Source: Undaria pinnatifida (Eukaryota > Sar > Phaeophyceae > Laminariales > Alariaceae). Taken from it: DNA of 64,000 bases. The position numbers and the translations under genes are program-made. The stretch lies in NCBI GenBank assembly GCA_012845835.1, contig JABAKD010000030.1, forward strand, positions 13,673,076 to 13,737,075. Direction: 5' to 3'. Below the pieces are notes generated by a model. The model had not been told where the DNA came from and ran no database searches. It saw only the letters and a program-made list of their open reading frames with translations. Shown in pieces: positions 21,983 through 33,500 of the stretch (within the stretch, counting starts at the first letter, position 1; each line of letters starts with the position of its first letter).

Positions 21983-23236
21983 TGATTGTTTAAGTCAAGT
22001 CAGTCAGGTCACGTGCTTGAGTCAGAGCTCTCGTCCAAGTGTGTGCGTGATTTATGGTGGCGATACTGACTAGTATTAGCGCTACAGAAGTTGCTGCAGC
22101 TGTGCAACACCATAAACCAAAAACAAGACCAACAACATTTCAAATGAAATCATGATACGAACAATTCCCATAACATTTCAGGTACGACGCTTGCCGGTAT
22201 CGTTCACCACCAACACGGCTGTGGTGCCAATTACAATACGAGTACATGTTGTATCATACCAGGTACGTACGAAGGGAAAAATTGTCTACTATAAATACAA
22301 GGAGTAGTATTAATAGTACTCGTAGTAATTCCTGTCCCCAAAACGTACCAGGTAGGTGCAAGACCGCTTCGACTCGAGCCACGATATACGCATATACGAA
22401 CATATTAGTCCAAGGAATCGTACCACAAGCACAATCAGTGGCGCAGCCTAACGATCACACCAGGTGATCGTTAGGGCGCCCATCAACAGCAGCAGTTGGT
22501 TTGGTCACGTTTCGTTGGTTTGCTATGTCCCAAATACCAGTACGTGTTACCTTCTGACGAAACATGATGCCGGTATAATTTATACCAGGTAAAGTATAAC
22601 ACCGGTATGATACGAGGGCGAGGCTTTTGGGTGGGTCGTGGTGGATGAAGTGAGAGTGTCAGGAAGTGAGGGTGTCAGGCACATTCGTTCACGACCCTGA
22701 GTGAGTGATCGACGGAACCAACCACGTTCAACCTGCGATAAAGGTCCACTAGCTCGCGAGAACCCTCGCCAAACAGTTTTTCCGTCGAGATAGCAACCTG
22801 CCGCCACCGGACTCCTGGGTAAGTCCAGGTCAAGCGAGTACCAGCAAGTACACAGAAAAGTCCGATAAAACTCGTACGATCAGAGGAATGTATTGAAACC
22901 GAAGACAAGACGAGCGGAGATCGGTCCGAGTCCAAGCCGCCGGTCGTGGTGCAGCGAACTGGCGGGACAGAAGAGGCCACCTCAAGCACCTACCTGCCGA
23001 GTCGCCAAGTACAGGAAGCGCGCGCAAGCCCAGTGGGGATCCAACAACGCAGCTCCTGTAAAGCGTCCGTTCTCGTTCTATTTTTTTGCGTATCGAGGGT
23101 AGCTAACAGCTAATCGAGGGCGCCATGGGTTTCGAACATTTCTTTGAGCGTTACGAGTCTGGGGACCGGGGTAACTGACAGAGATCGGAGGGGGAGGGCG
23201 AGATTATGGCACTGTTGTTCAGGGTCACTTTTACAG
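21983..23236. other. Upstream region of the CDF gene
   Basis: About 1.25 kb in front of the CDF start codon. No exon, clear TATA box or known motif could be assigned. It contains three TACCAGGTA words (22257, 22346, 22583). A minus-strand open frame at 22675-22989 has no recognisable domain. Confidence 0.4.
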
Positions 23237-23400
23237 GTTTCTGGTGGAGGCATGAATTGCGTCAGCTGTGATATACAGTACTTGTATGCGTGTACCACTT
23301 TTGGTTTTTTTTGTTTTTTTTCCCTGGGGTATTCCTCAGCTCCAGAGTGACTGGAGCCTGTCCTGTGACCGCGGACTTGAATATGCCACTTTCAACCGCA
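23237..23400 (+). repeat. Dispersed repeat R3, copy 1
   Basis: Matches the reverse complement of 57305-57462, with shared TGTACCACTTTTGG and GTGACTGGAGCCTGTCCTGTGA (in two blocks). Non-coding; class unknown. Confidence 0.75.
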
Positions 23401-23453
23401 AGTTTTTTTGTTTTTTTTCTTCCTCCGGCGGATGGGGAAAAAATAAAGCTCAC

Positions 23454-23929
23454 TGTCACGAATCGTGTCCTTGGCAGTGAGGTCTAGAGTCAAGGTGAGA
23501 CAGGCGAGGATATTCGCGGCGAAGCAGATGAGGATATCTAGCCTACTAGCATCGCAAGGTCCACATATGGGCTATGTCTGTGGCACGCCTCAGATATTCA
23601 TAATGACTGACCTCCGAAGGACCGATACGACCGAGTTCAGAAGGCGTTTGTGCGTTTCTCGGAGAAAGAGAGCAAGTCCCCTGTGCAGGTGCTCAAGATG
23701 TGAAGCCTCCCAAGAAAGTAGTGTGTAAATGGTAACTTGATTGCTTATTCGAAGGGTTTACGTATGAACGTGAACCCAAGGTATTGATAGATGTTTGGTT
23801 GGTTGGTTGATTGTGTCCGGGTGAGGCAGCCACACCCGACTTAGGGAGGGGGCGTAAATACCGCAGCCCCTACTATCACGAAAACGCCTCCATCATAGTA
23901 ACTCTTGAAATTGTCACGGAACCGTAACA
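23454..23929. repeat. 5' LTR of the LARD-like element
   Basis: 476 bp, TG...CA ends, partner of 28996-29463. It contains GGTTGGTTGGTTG and GACTTAGGGAGGGGGCGTAA. Confidence 0.75.
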
Positions 23930-24412
23930 TCCCCCCTAGCATACTGCGATGACAAGAGCAATATGCTACAGCAATCCTGTGACTGTATAGCCAAGGGTAA
24001 AGAGCCGCAAAGCTCTTTCCAGAAATAATGACCTCGAGGATAGTTATTATAGTCTAACAAACCGAAAACACAGGGGCCATAAGAGGGAAATCCTCGATAA
24101 AAACCCTCCCCCCTGCCTTTTCACTACGTATTTGATCGCCTGACCACTATTCAATGGCTAAAAAGTCCGTATGTGAACGAAATTAACGTGCACGAAAGCA
24201 GCACGCAACTCCACGGAACTGACTCGTCTACTCCTTTTTGGTTCTGCCCACATACAAATATAATTCTCCACCAAAATGCAACGTCGGCAGCTCAATAACA
24301 TACCGCAAAAGGAACAAAAGCACGGCGGGCAAAGAAATCCTAAGCCTTCGGCAAAAGCGGAACTCCGATCCCAGGTATCAAAGCACGAAAAGGAAGAATC
24401 TGACACAATAAA

Positions 24413-24692
24413 CCTCAAACAAAATAAACGGCCGAAGGTCGAGGATAAGTATGTAGCCCTCACCAAACACCCATTTAATAGTCCATTCAAATTCAACTTA
24501 TACCCAACTAGTAAACACGACCCCGTCACTGCTCAAGAGACTGTACACAACAAGCCTCAAACAAAATAAACGGCCCAAGGTCGACGATAAGTATGTAGCC
24601 CTCACCAAAAAAACATTTAATAGTCCATTCGAATTCAACTCATACCCAACTAGTAAACACGACCCCGTCACTGCTCAAGAGACTGTACCAAC
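24413..24692. repeat. 142-bp tandem duplication inside the LARD-like element
   Basis: Units starting CCTCAAACAAAATAAACGGC at 24413 and 24555 and ending in GCTCAAGAGACTGTAC. Confidence 0.9.
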
Positions 24693-25429
24693 AGCCTATC
24701 CGACTCTTCACAAAGCAGTGCCGATCCTAGAAGCAGGGCATACCCCCCATGAGCTGTGAAATAGAATCAACGCAGATGCCCAGGGGAAACCCATACAACG
24801 AGCAAAAAACCCGATGAAATCCCATTCGTAACTCCGAAACGACGCCATTACAATCGCAGAAAGATTGTATCAACAGTTGCGCTTCCTAAGTAACAACTGA
24901 GTCGAAAAAGGCAAAAAGCAAAACGAGATAACACGGCCAACAACAATCAACACCACCAGAAAATTGAAGAATTCAGACTGGCAAATCAAGACCGGCCAAG
25001 AAGACACAATACTATGACCAAACACGTAAACATACGCCTCGCACACCAGAGTAAATTTCCTAGATACAGATAACCACACATAACATTCACTCCGCTATAG
25101 CAACAAAGCATCATAAAAATTTTTCACCGAACTACCCCACTCCAAATCAAACAGCTACCTCCAACTGGATGCATCATTCTTCCCCCAACAACTTCTCAAC
25201 CGGACTCGTGGTCAAAGGGTAACTGTTAAATTAATACGAGAAGCAGAAACAGGGTAAGAAACTCTTCGCCTTGTCGGCGGACCCAGTTATGGTCGCTCTA
25301 GCGCAGTCGCCAGTAGCCGGTGTTGTAGTCCGGCACGTGACTCTTGCAGTCTAAACAAGTAACTCAGGTCCTTACACATGGCGCAGACACCTATTTGGCG
25401 GACAGAGACGAGGCGTCGCGACGAGAAGG

Positions 25430-25690
25430 AGGCACGGGCAAGGGCTCGGGGCGAAGGAAAGGCGTAACAGCGCACGGGCGAGGGTTCGGAGCGAAGGAAC
25501 GGTGGAACAGCGCACGCGCCAGATTTCAGAGCGAGCGATCGGTGCACGGGCAAGGCTTCGGAACGAAGGAGCATCGCGCGGGCAAATCTTCGGGGCGAGG
25601 GAACAGCGCGCGGACAGGGGTTCGGAACGGGAGAGTGCGCACAAGCCAGGGTTCGACGCGAGGGAACGCGCGCGGGAAAGGGCTGGTCTT
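25430..25690. repeat. Degenerate minisatellite, unit about 40 bp
   Basis: Repeated variants of GCGCACGGGC...TTCGGAGCGAAGGAAC, six to seven units, inside the LARD-like element. Open frames on both strands follow from the repeat. Confidence 0.65.
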
Positions 25691-27159
25691 CTAGATTGGT
25701 GTCCTTCCATCGCCTTCGCGTTAGAGATGCAGGCTTGGTAGCCGTCGCTTGGTGTCGGGTGATTCCGTGCCGTGGCAGGCTTCTGACGAAGGCGGCACCT
25801 CCCCCCCTTCACGAGTGAAATTCATGGAAAGAAAGGAACAGAGGAACAAGTGTAACAATTGTGGGCACGGACGTTAACGGGACGGCGGTAAATAATGATG
25901 AACCCACGCAGCCGAACAAGGGCCGGGCTGCCGTCTCCTTTAGAATTGGAGACGGCAACAAAGGTCCCAACAACAAGTGCGGAGCCATCTTTAAAAGACG
26001 TCCCTCTCCTGCCAAACAAACATATCATATCGAACAGAAGCAACACAATCACGAAAAAAACAAAACGAAAAGAAAAACAAGCGCACGTCCCATGGCAAGG
26101 CAGCAACCGCGGCAGAAAGCAACAGCAGAACAGCAGCGGAAAGCAACACAAGGAATGAGTGAACGACAGCTAGCTGAGGAATATAGCGCAGTATGCGAGT
26201 CTTTGTACAACTAAAGGAGCGCAAACTATGTGCGCAATCATGCTCTTCTGCTTAATTGATAAGGACATGCGAAACAAAACAACCAACAGTAGAGACAGGC
26301 GGAGGCGGTCAGACAGCAACGACACCAGAAAACAGCGGCCTAGCAGCAGAATACATTGCTTGAGAGATGAGTGCAAACGGGTGGAGTTGACAAATACAGC
26401 GGAGCATGCGAGCCTTTCAATATATACGAAGGAACGAAACTATGCGTGCGCACATGACATCCGGTTCAATGAAAAAGAACAAGATACATCATCAAGCGGC
26501 TCTAGTATCCGTGTCGTTGCCTCATCCTAGAGAGAGCCCACTATGTGGTCACTGCTTGCTGTGTCTGACGACAGCGACGCCCACACCGCAATCATCGCCT
26601 GCATCCAAAACAGAACACTAATTAATGGGGAAAAGGAACAAAGAAAGGAGTTGAAAAACAGGAGGGCGGTTCAGCAACGACTGCACACAGAAACGATGTC
26701 GCGGTAGCCACAACTGCAACAAAAACCCGACAAGGCAGCAGTAACAACAGTGGAACTCTTCCCGGCAAAATGAAATGACAGATGAAAGTAGGCATGAATA
26801 GCGTACGTAACAAATTGACAAGCGTCATATTTTTATTGATCAACAGCGACCACCTCCGGCTTGATCACGAGCAAACGTGGAGTTGGATTTGATCACGGGC
26901 AAACGTGCGTGATCATAGGCAAACGTGTTTGCTCGGGAGCAAACATCGCCGGTTTGATCACGAACGAAGTAGAGCAAAAACAGGGAAACATCAACATTAG
27001 CGGGAGAGCAAGTGAAAACATCACAAGAAAACCGTGCTCAGCAGTCAGTCATGTGTACCCGGTACACTAATGAATCCGCAAGCGATAACAGAGAGCAATC
27101 GAGCAAAACAACACTGATAACAGACTGAAGTAAGATCAGCGTACCACAGCGCCAACAAT

Positions 27160-27189
27160 TAAATTAAATTAAATTAAATTAAATTAATT
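27160..27189. repeat. (AAATT)n pentanucleotide array
   Basis: About six AAATT units, seen directly. Confidence 0.9.
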
Positions 27190-27234
27190 GAGTGACACAG
27201 CTCCTAAAGTGGGAAGACGAGGAGAATGTTAGCA

Positions 27235-27690
27235 CATACAGCAGTAGTAGTATAGCATTATGGCGCGGGAAGGCGCAGACCCAAAGGAGACTGGTTGCTG
27301 TCCCCCTCAACATAGACGACAACGACACGGCTCGACCAGGCGCAGAACCTCCCATTGTAGGCTATATAGCAGCAATGGGAAGTGGGGCATGTGAACATAC
27401 AGCAGTAGTAGTATAGCATTACGGCGCGGGAAGGCACAGACCCAGAGGAGACTGATTGCTGTCCCCCTCAACCTAGGAGACAACAATACGGCTCGACCAG
27501 GCGCAGACCCTCCCATTGTAGGCTGTATAACAGCAATGGGACGAGGGGCATGTGAACGTACAGCAGTGGTAGTATGTATAGCGTTACGGCGCGGGAAGGC
27601 GCAGACCCAGAGGAGACTGGTTGCCGTCTCCCTCAACATGGGAGACGACAACACGGCTCGACCAGGCGCAGACCCTCCCATTGTGCCTTT
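27235..27690. repeat. 161-bp repeat, nearly three units
   Basis: Units start at 27235, 27396 and 27557 (catacagcagtagtagtata, with GGCGCGGGAAGGCGCAGACC downstream). Part of the LARD-like element interior; the function is unknown. Confidence 0.9.
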
Positions 27691-28995
27691 GTGGCCGGGG
27701 AACAAATCTCAAGTACGTCAGGCGTGGGTTCAATGGTTTCAAAAGTCGAGAGTCTCCCCTCTTATCAACACAGACACATACATCACTGCTGTCCAATTTC
27801 TCAGCGCAAGGTACTGCTGTTGTTGTGAGTGTAAAAATTCATACATACAGACTATAGGACACCGTACTACCTTGGGCCTCTCCTGCTGTAGGCAGTGCTC
27901 ACGGGGCACCCCAAGCAGTGGAGGAACGAGCAGCGCAAGCAACAACGCGCGGCAACAGCAACGGCAGCGACGGCAGAGACACACGCGCGGATAAAAGGCC
28001 TGGGAGTTTCCGCAGCCAGTACACCCGTGGCGCGCACTCTAACCACTATCCAGCATCACTTCGGACTTATGCTTCTTGCTTCTCTTTTCTCATTTTTCAG
28101 CTGGCTGCCGGAAATTGCAAGGAAGGGCGGTGGCATAACCGGGTGTACTGCTGTTTAACTCCCACCTGTGCCATCCGACAACGCCAGAGAGGGCAAGCGG
28201 AACTGGAGGGAGCCATGGTGAGAGCAACGATACAGACACACTCCAGGGTAGCGTGCTCCTCTGATTGTGCCGTGGACCCAAAAGATCAGCGGATACCGGT
28301 CGAAATAGTACAGTCTACAGCAGCAATACTACTGCGTTGTGATATGGGATCAACTCGCAAAAAAGTTGAAGACAACGTTCAAGTGAAAAAACGAAGAAAC
28401 AAACACACAAAAAAGACTAAAAAATAACTTCTTGAAAGCGACGCCATTGGGTATCGATGCGGGACGCGTGCAAGCGCGGCACCGTGCCCACCTAACTGTT
28501 GCAATGCACCGTGCCCACCTAACTGCTGCTGGGCAGGCTGGGCTCCCAGGAGCGCACGCTAAAAATCGTGCGCACGCGCTCTGAAAAAAAAGGGACAAAA
28601 TGATTGATGCGCTCGGAGCACAAAAGATACAGCAGCAGAAGAAGAGCACAAAAAAACAGCAGCAGAAGAAGCAGCAAACAGAAACACGACGAGAAACCCA
28701 AAACCAGAGAGAGATACGCAGGGTGATCCCCCGCGAGGGCAAGCGCGTATCTGGGGTGGACACCATGTCACGAATCTTGTCCTAGGCAGTGAGGTCTAGA
28801 GTCAGGGCGAAGCAGACGAGGATATCTAGCCTACTAGCATCGCAGGGTCCCCATGTGGGCTATGTCTGTAGCACGCCTCAGATATTCATAATGACTGACC
28901 TCCGAAGGACCGATACGACCGAGTTTAGAAGGCGTAGGCCAGTACACCACATTGTCGCTGTGGAAACCTGAGTTCGGTTCTCGGATTGGACACCT

Positions 28996-29463
28996 TGTCA
29001 CGAATCGTGTCCTTGGCAGTGAGGTCTAGAGTCAGGGTGAGACAGGCGAGGATATTACGGCGAAGCAGACGAGGATATCTAGCCTACTAGCATCGCAAGG
29101 TCCACATATTGGGCTATGTCTGTAGCACACCTCAGATATTCATAAAGACTGACCTCCGAAGGACCGATACGACCGAGTTCAGAAGGCGCTTGTACGTCCC
29201 CCGGACCAAAAGAGCGAGTCCTGTGTGCACGTGCTCAAGATATGAAGTCTCCCAAGAAAGTAGTGTGTAGATGGTAACTTGATTGCTTATTCGAAGGGTT
29301 CATGAACGTGAACCCAAGGAATTAATAGGTTGGTTGATTGTGTTCGGGTGGGGCAACCACACCCGACTTAGGGAGGGGGCGTAAATAGCGCAGCCCCTAC
29401 TATCACGAAAATGCCTCTATCATACCAGGTAGTAACTCTTGAAATTGTCACGGAACCGTAACA
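28996..29463. repeat. 3' LTR of the LARD-like element
   Basis: 468 bp, partner of 23454-23929. It carries a TACCAGGTA word absent from the 5' LTR. Followed by the TCAC duplication. Confidence 0.75.
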
Positions 29464-29850
29464 TCACCACACTTCCACGTATTTTCATACGCGTCGTGTG
29501 TCGATCTAACTCAGTTGCTTTCGCATCCCAGCGCTAGCTGGCGCGTCCTTCGGATCCCACTATAGCGATAGCGTGAGCTGTCCCTATCAGCGGTCCTCGT
29601 TACAACCCCAGCAGCGCAAGCTGCCGTTGTATACGCATGCGTGGGTATGTCGACCCGGCCTGGCCCCTGAGGGTCAGGTTCGGTGGAGATAGCCACCCGG
29701 AACGTCATCTTACCGGGTAGTGTGGGACTTGCACAAGCTCACCCACTAACAAACCCCCTGCCATGGGAGACGGCCTTCCGCCGGACTTGGTCCAGTTGCG
29801 GTCCACCCTACCAATTCGGGCGCAAGGTCCAAGTTCTCCACTCCATACAC
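29464..29850 (+). repeat. Dispersed repeat D, copy 2 (right part)
   Basis: Continues repeat D after the LARD-like insertion; the left part is about 23415-23453. It aligns to the reverse complement of 18885-19257. Confidence 0.7.
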
Positions 29851-30085
29851 TTCCGAAGAGGCATCGAACGGCAACCCGCTATATCCATAAAAATGGCTGG
29901 TTTGTAACTGCTACGCGCAGAAGGTTGTGCGGTATTATTGCTGTTTAATACTGGTATCGGTCGTGGCAGGGAAAGAGTCCCCGCCGTCTTGCTCTCTCTG
30001 TGACCCTGCCCTCTTCACCCCCTCCTCAAAAAGACTACCTCTCCCACCCTTAAGCTTGCCACTTCCAACCGCAAGGGCCAAATCC
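29836..30085. repeat. Satellite unit (about 245 bp) left of the Copia element
   Basis: Starts CTCCATACACTTCCGAAGAG and ends ACCGCAAGGGCCAAATCC. The same unit resumes after the Copia element (36504-36752, then a partial third unit to about 36840), so the element sits near the junction of tandem units. Confidence 0.8.
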
Positions 30086-30597
30086 TGTTGGTGATAGCGG
30101 CAGTGTGTATCGGCCGAGCTGCTGTAGATCATCTGATTGGATAGTTTGAATATTGAATTGTCAATTGTAGTAAGTTGATGCTGGATATTCTGGGAGTATT
30201 CTTTGTGGTACTTCGGTAGGTTGTACACAAGTACGAGCTATACAATGGACCGTAGGTGTGTGTGTCGGTACATTGGTATGCGGTACATTGGACACTTATC
30301 CAGTAGGAAGGTTCAGGCATTGTTGCTGTAGGTCTGACTATCAGGCTATTGTCATGTTAGGGGTATTGTTTGTGGTACGGGCAACAACCCGAGGGTTTTG
30401 TGGCACGTCTGAAAGTACATTAGGCCGTGTTCTGTGTTATGCGTGATCGGGTAGTTGCATAGCGTGATCCTGAGGGTGAGGTTGTGCGCGCCCACGAGCG
30501 CCCTCACCCTGCTCACTCCACCTTGCCTACCTGTCTCAGAAGAGCAATTGCTCAATAATACAACATCTTTTCCCCAGAAGCCACGAGTTTACCGACG
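30086..30597 (+). repeat. Copia 5' LTR
   Basis: Starts TGTTGGTGATAGCGGCAG; partner of 35992-36503 with about half a dozen differences over 512 bp. Confidence 0.9.
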
Positions 30598-33500
30598 CTA
30601 TAGCGTCAAAGGTGTCTACTGCTCCGTCGTCCCCTTGGACTACACTAGACTGCTGTACGAGAGAGGCCTGATCAACCTGTCTCATCATGGCTGAACCGGG
30701 GACACCTGCGGGTGGCCGAGTTCAGAGTAATCCGCAGGATGTTGGTGAGAGGATGGTTTCCCTAGAGACGCAGTTGTCCCAACTTACGACTCTAGTCACG
30801 TCGCTTGTTGATCAACAGAAGGAGCAAGTGGAGTCCTCTGTGTCTGCTGTCGCGCCGGGAGGCGGCGGAACAGAGTATGCTGGTGGTACGCATTCTACCG
30901 ATGATGCTACTGGCAGGACCGCGGGAGGTACGGGCGGCGATGCCCAAGGCCTTGGCGTGCCCAGCATGGGGGTTGGGAGTAGTAGCCTTGCTGGCTCAGG
31001 CTTGAACCCTAATGTATTCGCCGTTAATCGTTCCTCTGCTGGTGCTGCAAGCTTTGGTTCGATTGGGATTGGAAGTGGGGCTGTAGGTAGCCAGTCTTTC
31101 GTTCCCGGGACTGTAGGTAGGGCTCTCGGAATCCAGTCCTCTGTTCCTCCCGAACCTACTCCGTCGAGCAGGTGGTGGGAAAGTGTCGCCAGTGGAAACA
31201 ATCTGATTCCTGGGGCCGGCATTACTGATACAGGAGAGAAGTTGGGTGGGGGTCCTTTCAAAGTTCCCAAGGCTCCTGTTTTCGATGGGACAGACGTGTC
31301 TTACCCCTCATGGTCGCAGAATTTTCTGCTAAGTGCCCGGCACAACAATCTGTATGAGGCGTTTGTTTCCGAGACTGAGATTCCGATTGCTGACATTGGT
31401 TTCGACTTGACCCCCTGGGTAGAGAAAGGGTTCAGTGTGGGTGTGCTGCGTCAGGCTGAGATGGCATGGTGGTTTCTGTTCGACTGCTTGAAGAAGGATA
31501 GTCTGAAAACTATGGTTCGCCACGCTGGTTCTTCCAGCAAGGGTTTTCGAGTGCTGAAAGATCATTTTCTGCCGTTGAGCCAGAGTCAGATTCGTGTGCA
31601 GGAGGAGAAACTCAAATCACTGCGCATGCGTTCGAATGAGAATCCCTCGATCTTCTCTGCATGTGTGAGAGAGACGCTTGGTGTGCTTCAAATGCTAGAA
31701 GTCAAGAAAGATGACAGAGAGGTGTGCAACCTGATGCTCGAGGGGCTGTCGCATGAATATAACACTCTGCGTGAAACTCTGGTGGTGTTCTGCCCGAATG
31801 ACCCGTCGTTCATAGAGACTAAAGTGCGTGAACGGTACCTCGACTTGCAGACTCAAGGTGGTCCGAAGAAACACAGTGTTGCTCTGATGTCTAGGCCTGA
31901 GAAGAAGAGTGCGAAGAAGCAGAACTACAAGTCAAGGTCTAACTCCGAGGCTGATTCATCTAAGAAAACGGCGTTTCAAGGGAAGTGTTTCAAGTGTGGG
32001 GAGGTCGGTCACGTGAAGAAGGACTGTCTGGCTCGTGTGATCGCTCATCCCTCCCAGACCGGATCATCCAAGGACGCCAAGAATGAAAACGGTGAGATAT
32101 CTGAGTTGTTAGTGCTTCTGTCCCAAACTGACTCGGACATGAGGGATACCTGGAATGATACCATGGTGTTTCTGTCCCAAAATCTCTCAAACGATTGGAG
32201 TGATGACACGTATCTTGCATCGTGGTATGACTCTGTACTGGTGAATTGGGTGAATTCTTATGGTGCTGATATTTCAACGCTGTATAGTGAAGTGGCGGAC
32301 AGGATAAGGAACGGTGTCGGTAGTGATCGTGTTATTCGTGATTCTATTCGTAAATATGCCACTCTCACCAAAAAGAGGTGTTTCGAAGATTGGTATGCAG
32401 ACACAGGTACCGCTTTCCACATGACAGATTATCTCTCGTGTATGAAGGATGTGAAGCCTTGCCACAAGAATGTAAAGGGAATTGGTGGCGTGACTTGTGA
32501 GGTAGCTCTTTCAGGAACTCTGGAATTGGTTTTCGTGTCTGCTGACAACGAGTTTTTGGTAGAGTTGAAGAATGTGCTGTACTGTCCCAAATTGGGGTAC
32601 AACCTTTTTTCCCCCAGCGCAGAATTTGATGGCGAGTCATGGAATGGTCTTGGTGGTCCTCGTGGTGTGATGACTGCTTTCCACGGACATGTGACTTGTG
32701 AGAATTTCGATGACATGCTTGTTGCGACTGCGTATCGTGTGGGTGATGACTCTATTGGATCCGTGTTGGGTGCCCTCACTCCTTCAAACCCCAAGCACGA
32801 AACGAGTATGGATGTGAATGACTTTCATAACATTTATGCTCACTCACATGAAGGATTGCTTCGTACTACTGCAAAGCGACTGGGTATCAAGTTGACTGGT
32901 AGCCTAGATGCTTGTACGGGATGTTCGATGTCGAAGGCAATTAGAAAAGGGATTGCTCGTGAAACTAAATGTAGATCAGATAAAAAGTTAGGGAGAGTTT
33001 ATGTTGACCTGGGAGGGAAGAAGGCCGTTGTGTCCATAAGGGTAAAGTATTACCCCATGATTGTGAAGGATGATTTCACAAGGCGTGCATGGATCTATTT
33101 CCTGAGAAGTAAATCAGACGCTGCGAGTGCTTTCCGGAGTTTTCTTGCTAGTGTGCGTGTTGATGGAATCCCATCATTGGTTGAGATTGTTAGATCTGAC
33201 AATGGAGGGGAGTTTTTCGGTGGAGAATTTGCATAGGTGTGCAATGAGCTCTTGATTAAGCAAGAGTTCACCCCAGCTAACAGTCCTCAATACAACGGTG
33301 TTGCAGAGCGTGGCTTGAGATTGATAGAGGAGGCCGCAATGGCGGCTCGTGTTCAGGCGAAAGTTCTTTTTGGGCATGTACAGTTACCTAAGACTGACAG
33401 ACTCTGGGCTGAGGCAATGCACTGGGCTTGCGAGGCACTTAATCACACGGCTTGTTCTGCTAACCCCGATTCCAAGTCGCCGTATGAAATATGGTATGGG

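Larger units (their letters stand above)
23454..29463. mobile_element. LTR element without recognisable gag or pol (LARD-like)
   Basis: Direct repeats 23454-23929 and 28996-29463 start TGTCACG and end CGTAACA, and the element is flanked by TCAC on both sides (23450-23453, 29464-29467). Repeat D reads straight through the same point in its other copy, which serves as an empty site. A further partial LTR copy lies at about 28768-28950. The 5-kb interior has no recognisable gag, integrase or reverse transcriptase. It is largely tandem repeats, which fits a large retrotransposon derivative or a very decayed element. The LTRs differ by a few percent, implying a moderate age. Confidence 0.7.

Noticed and set aside
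22675-22989. 104-codon minus-strand frame upstream of the CDF gene
   Set aside because: No domain, no splice partners and no conserved motif; likely chance or an old transposon scrap.
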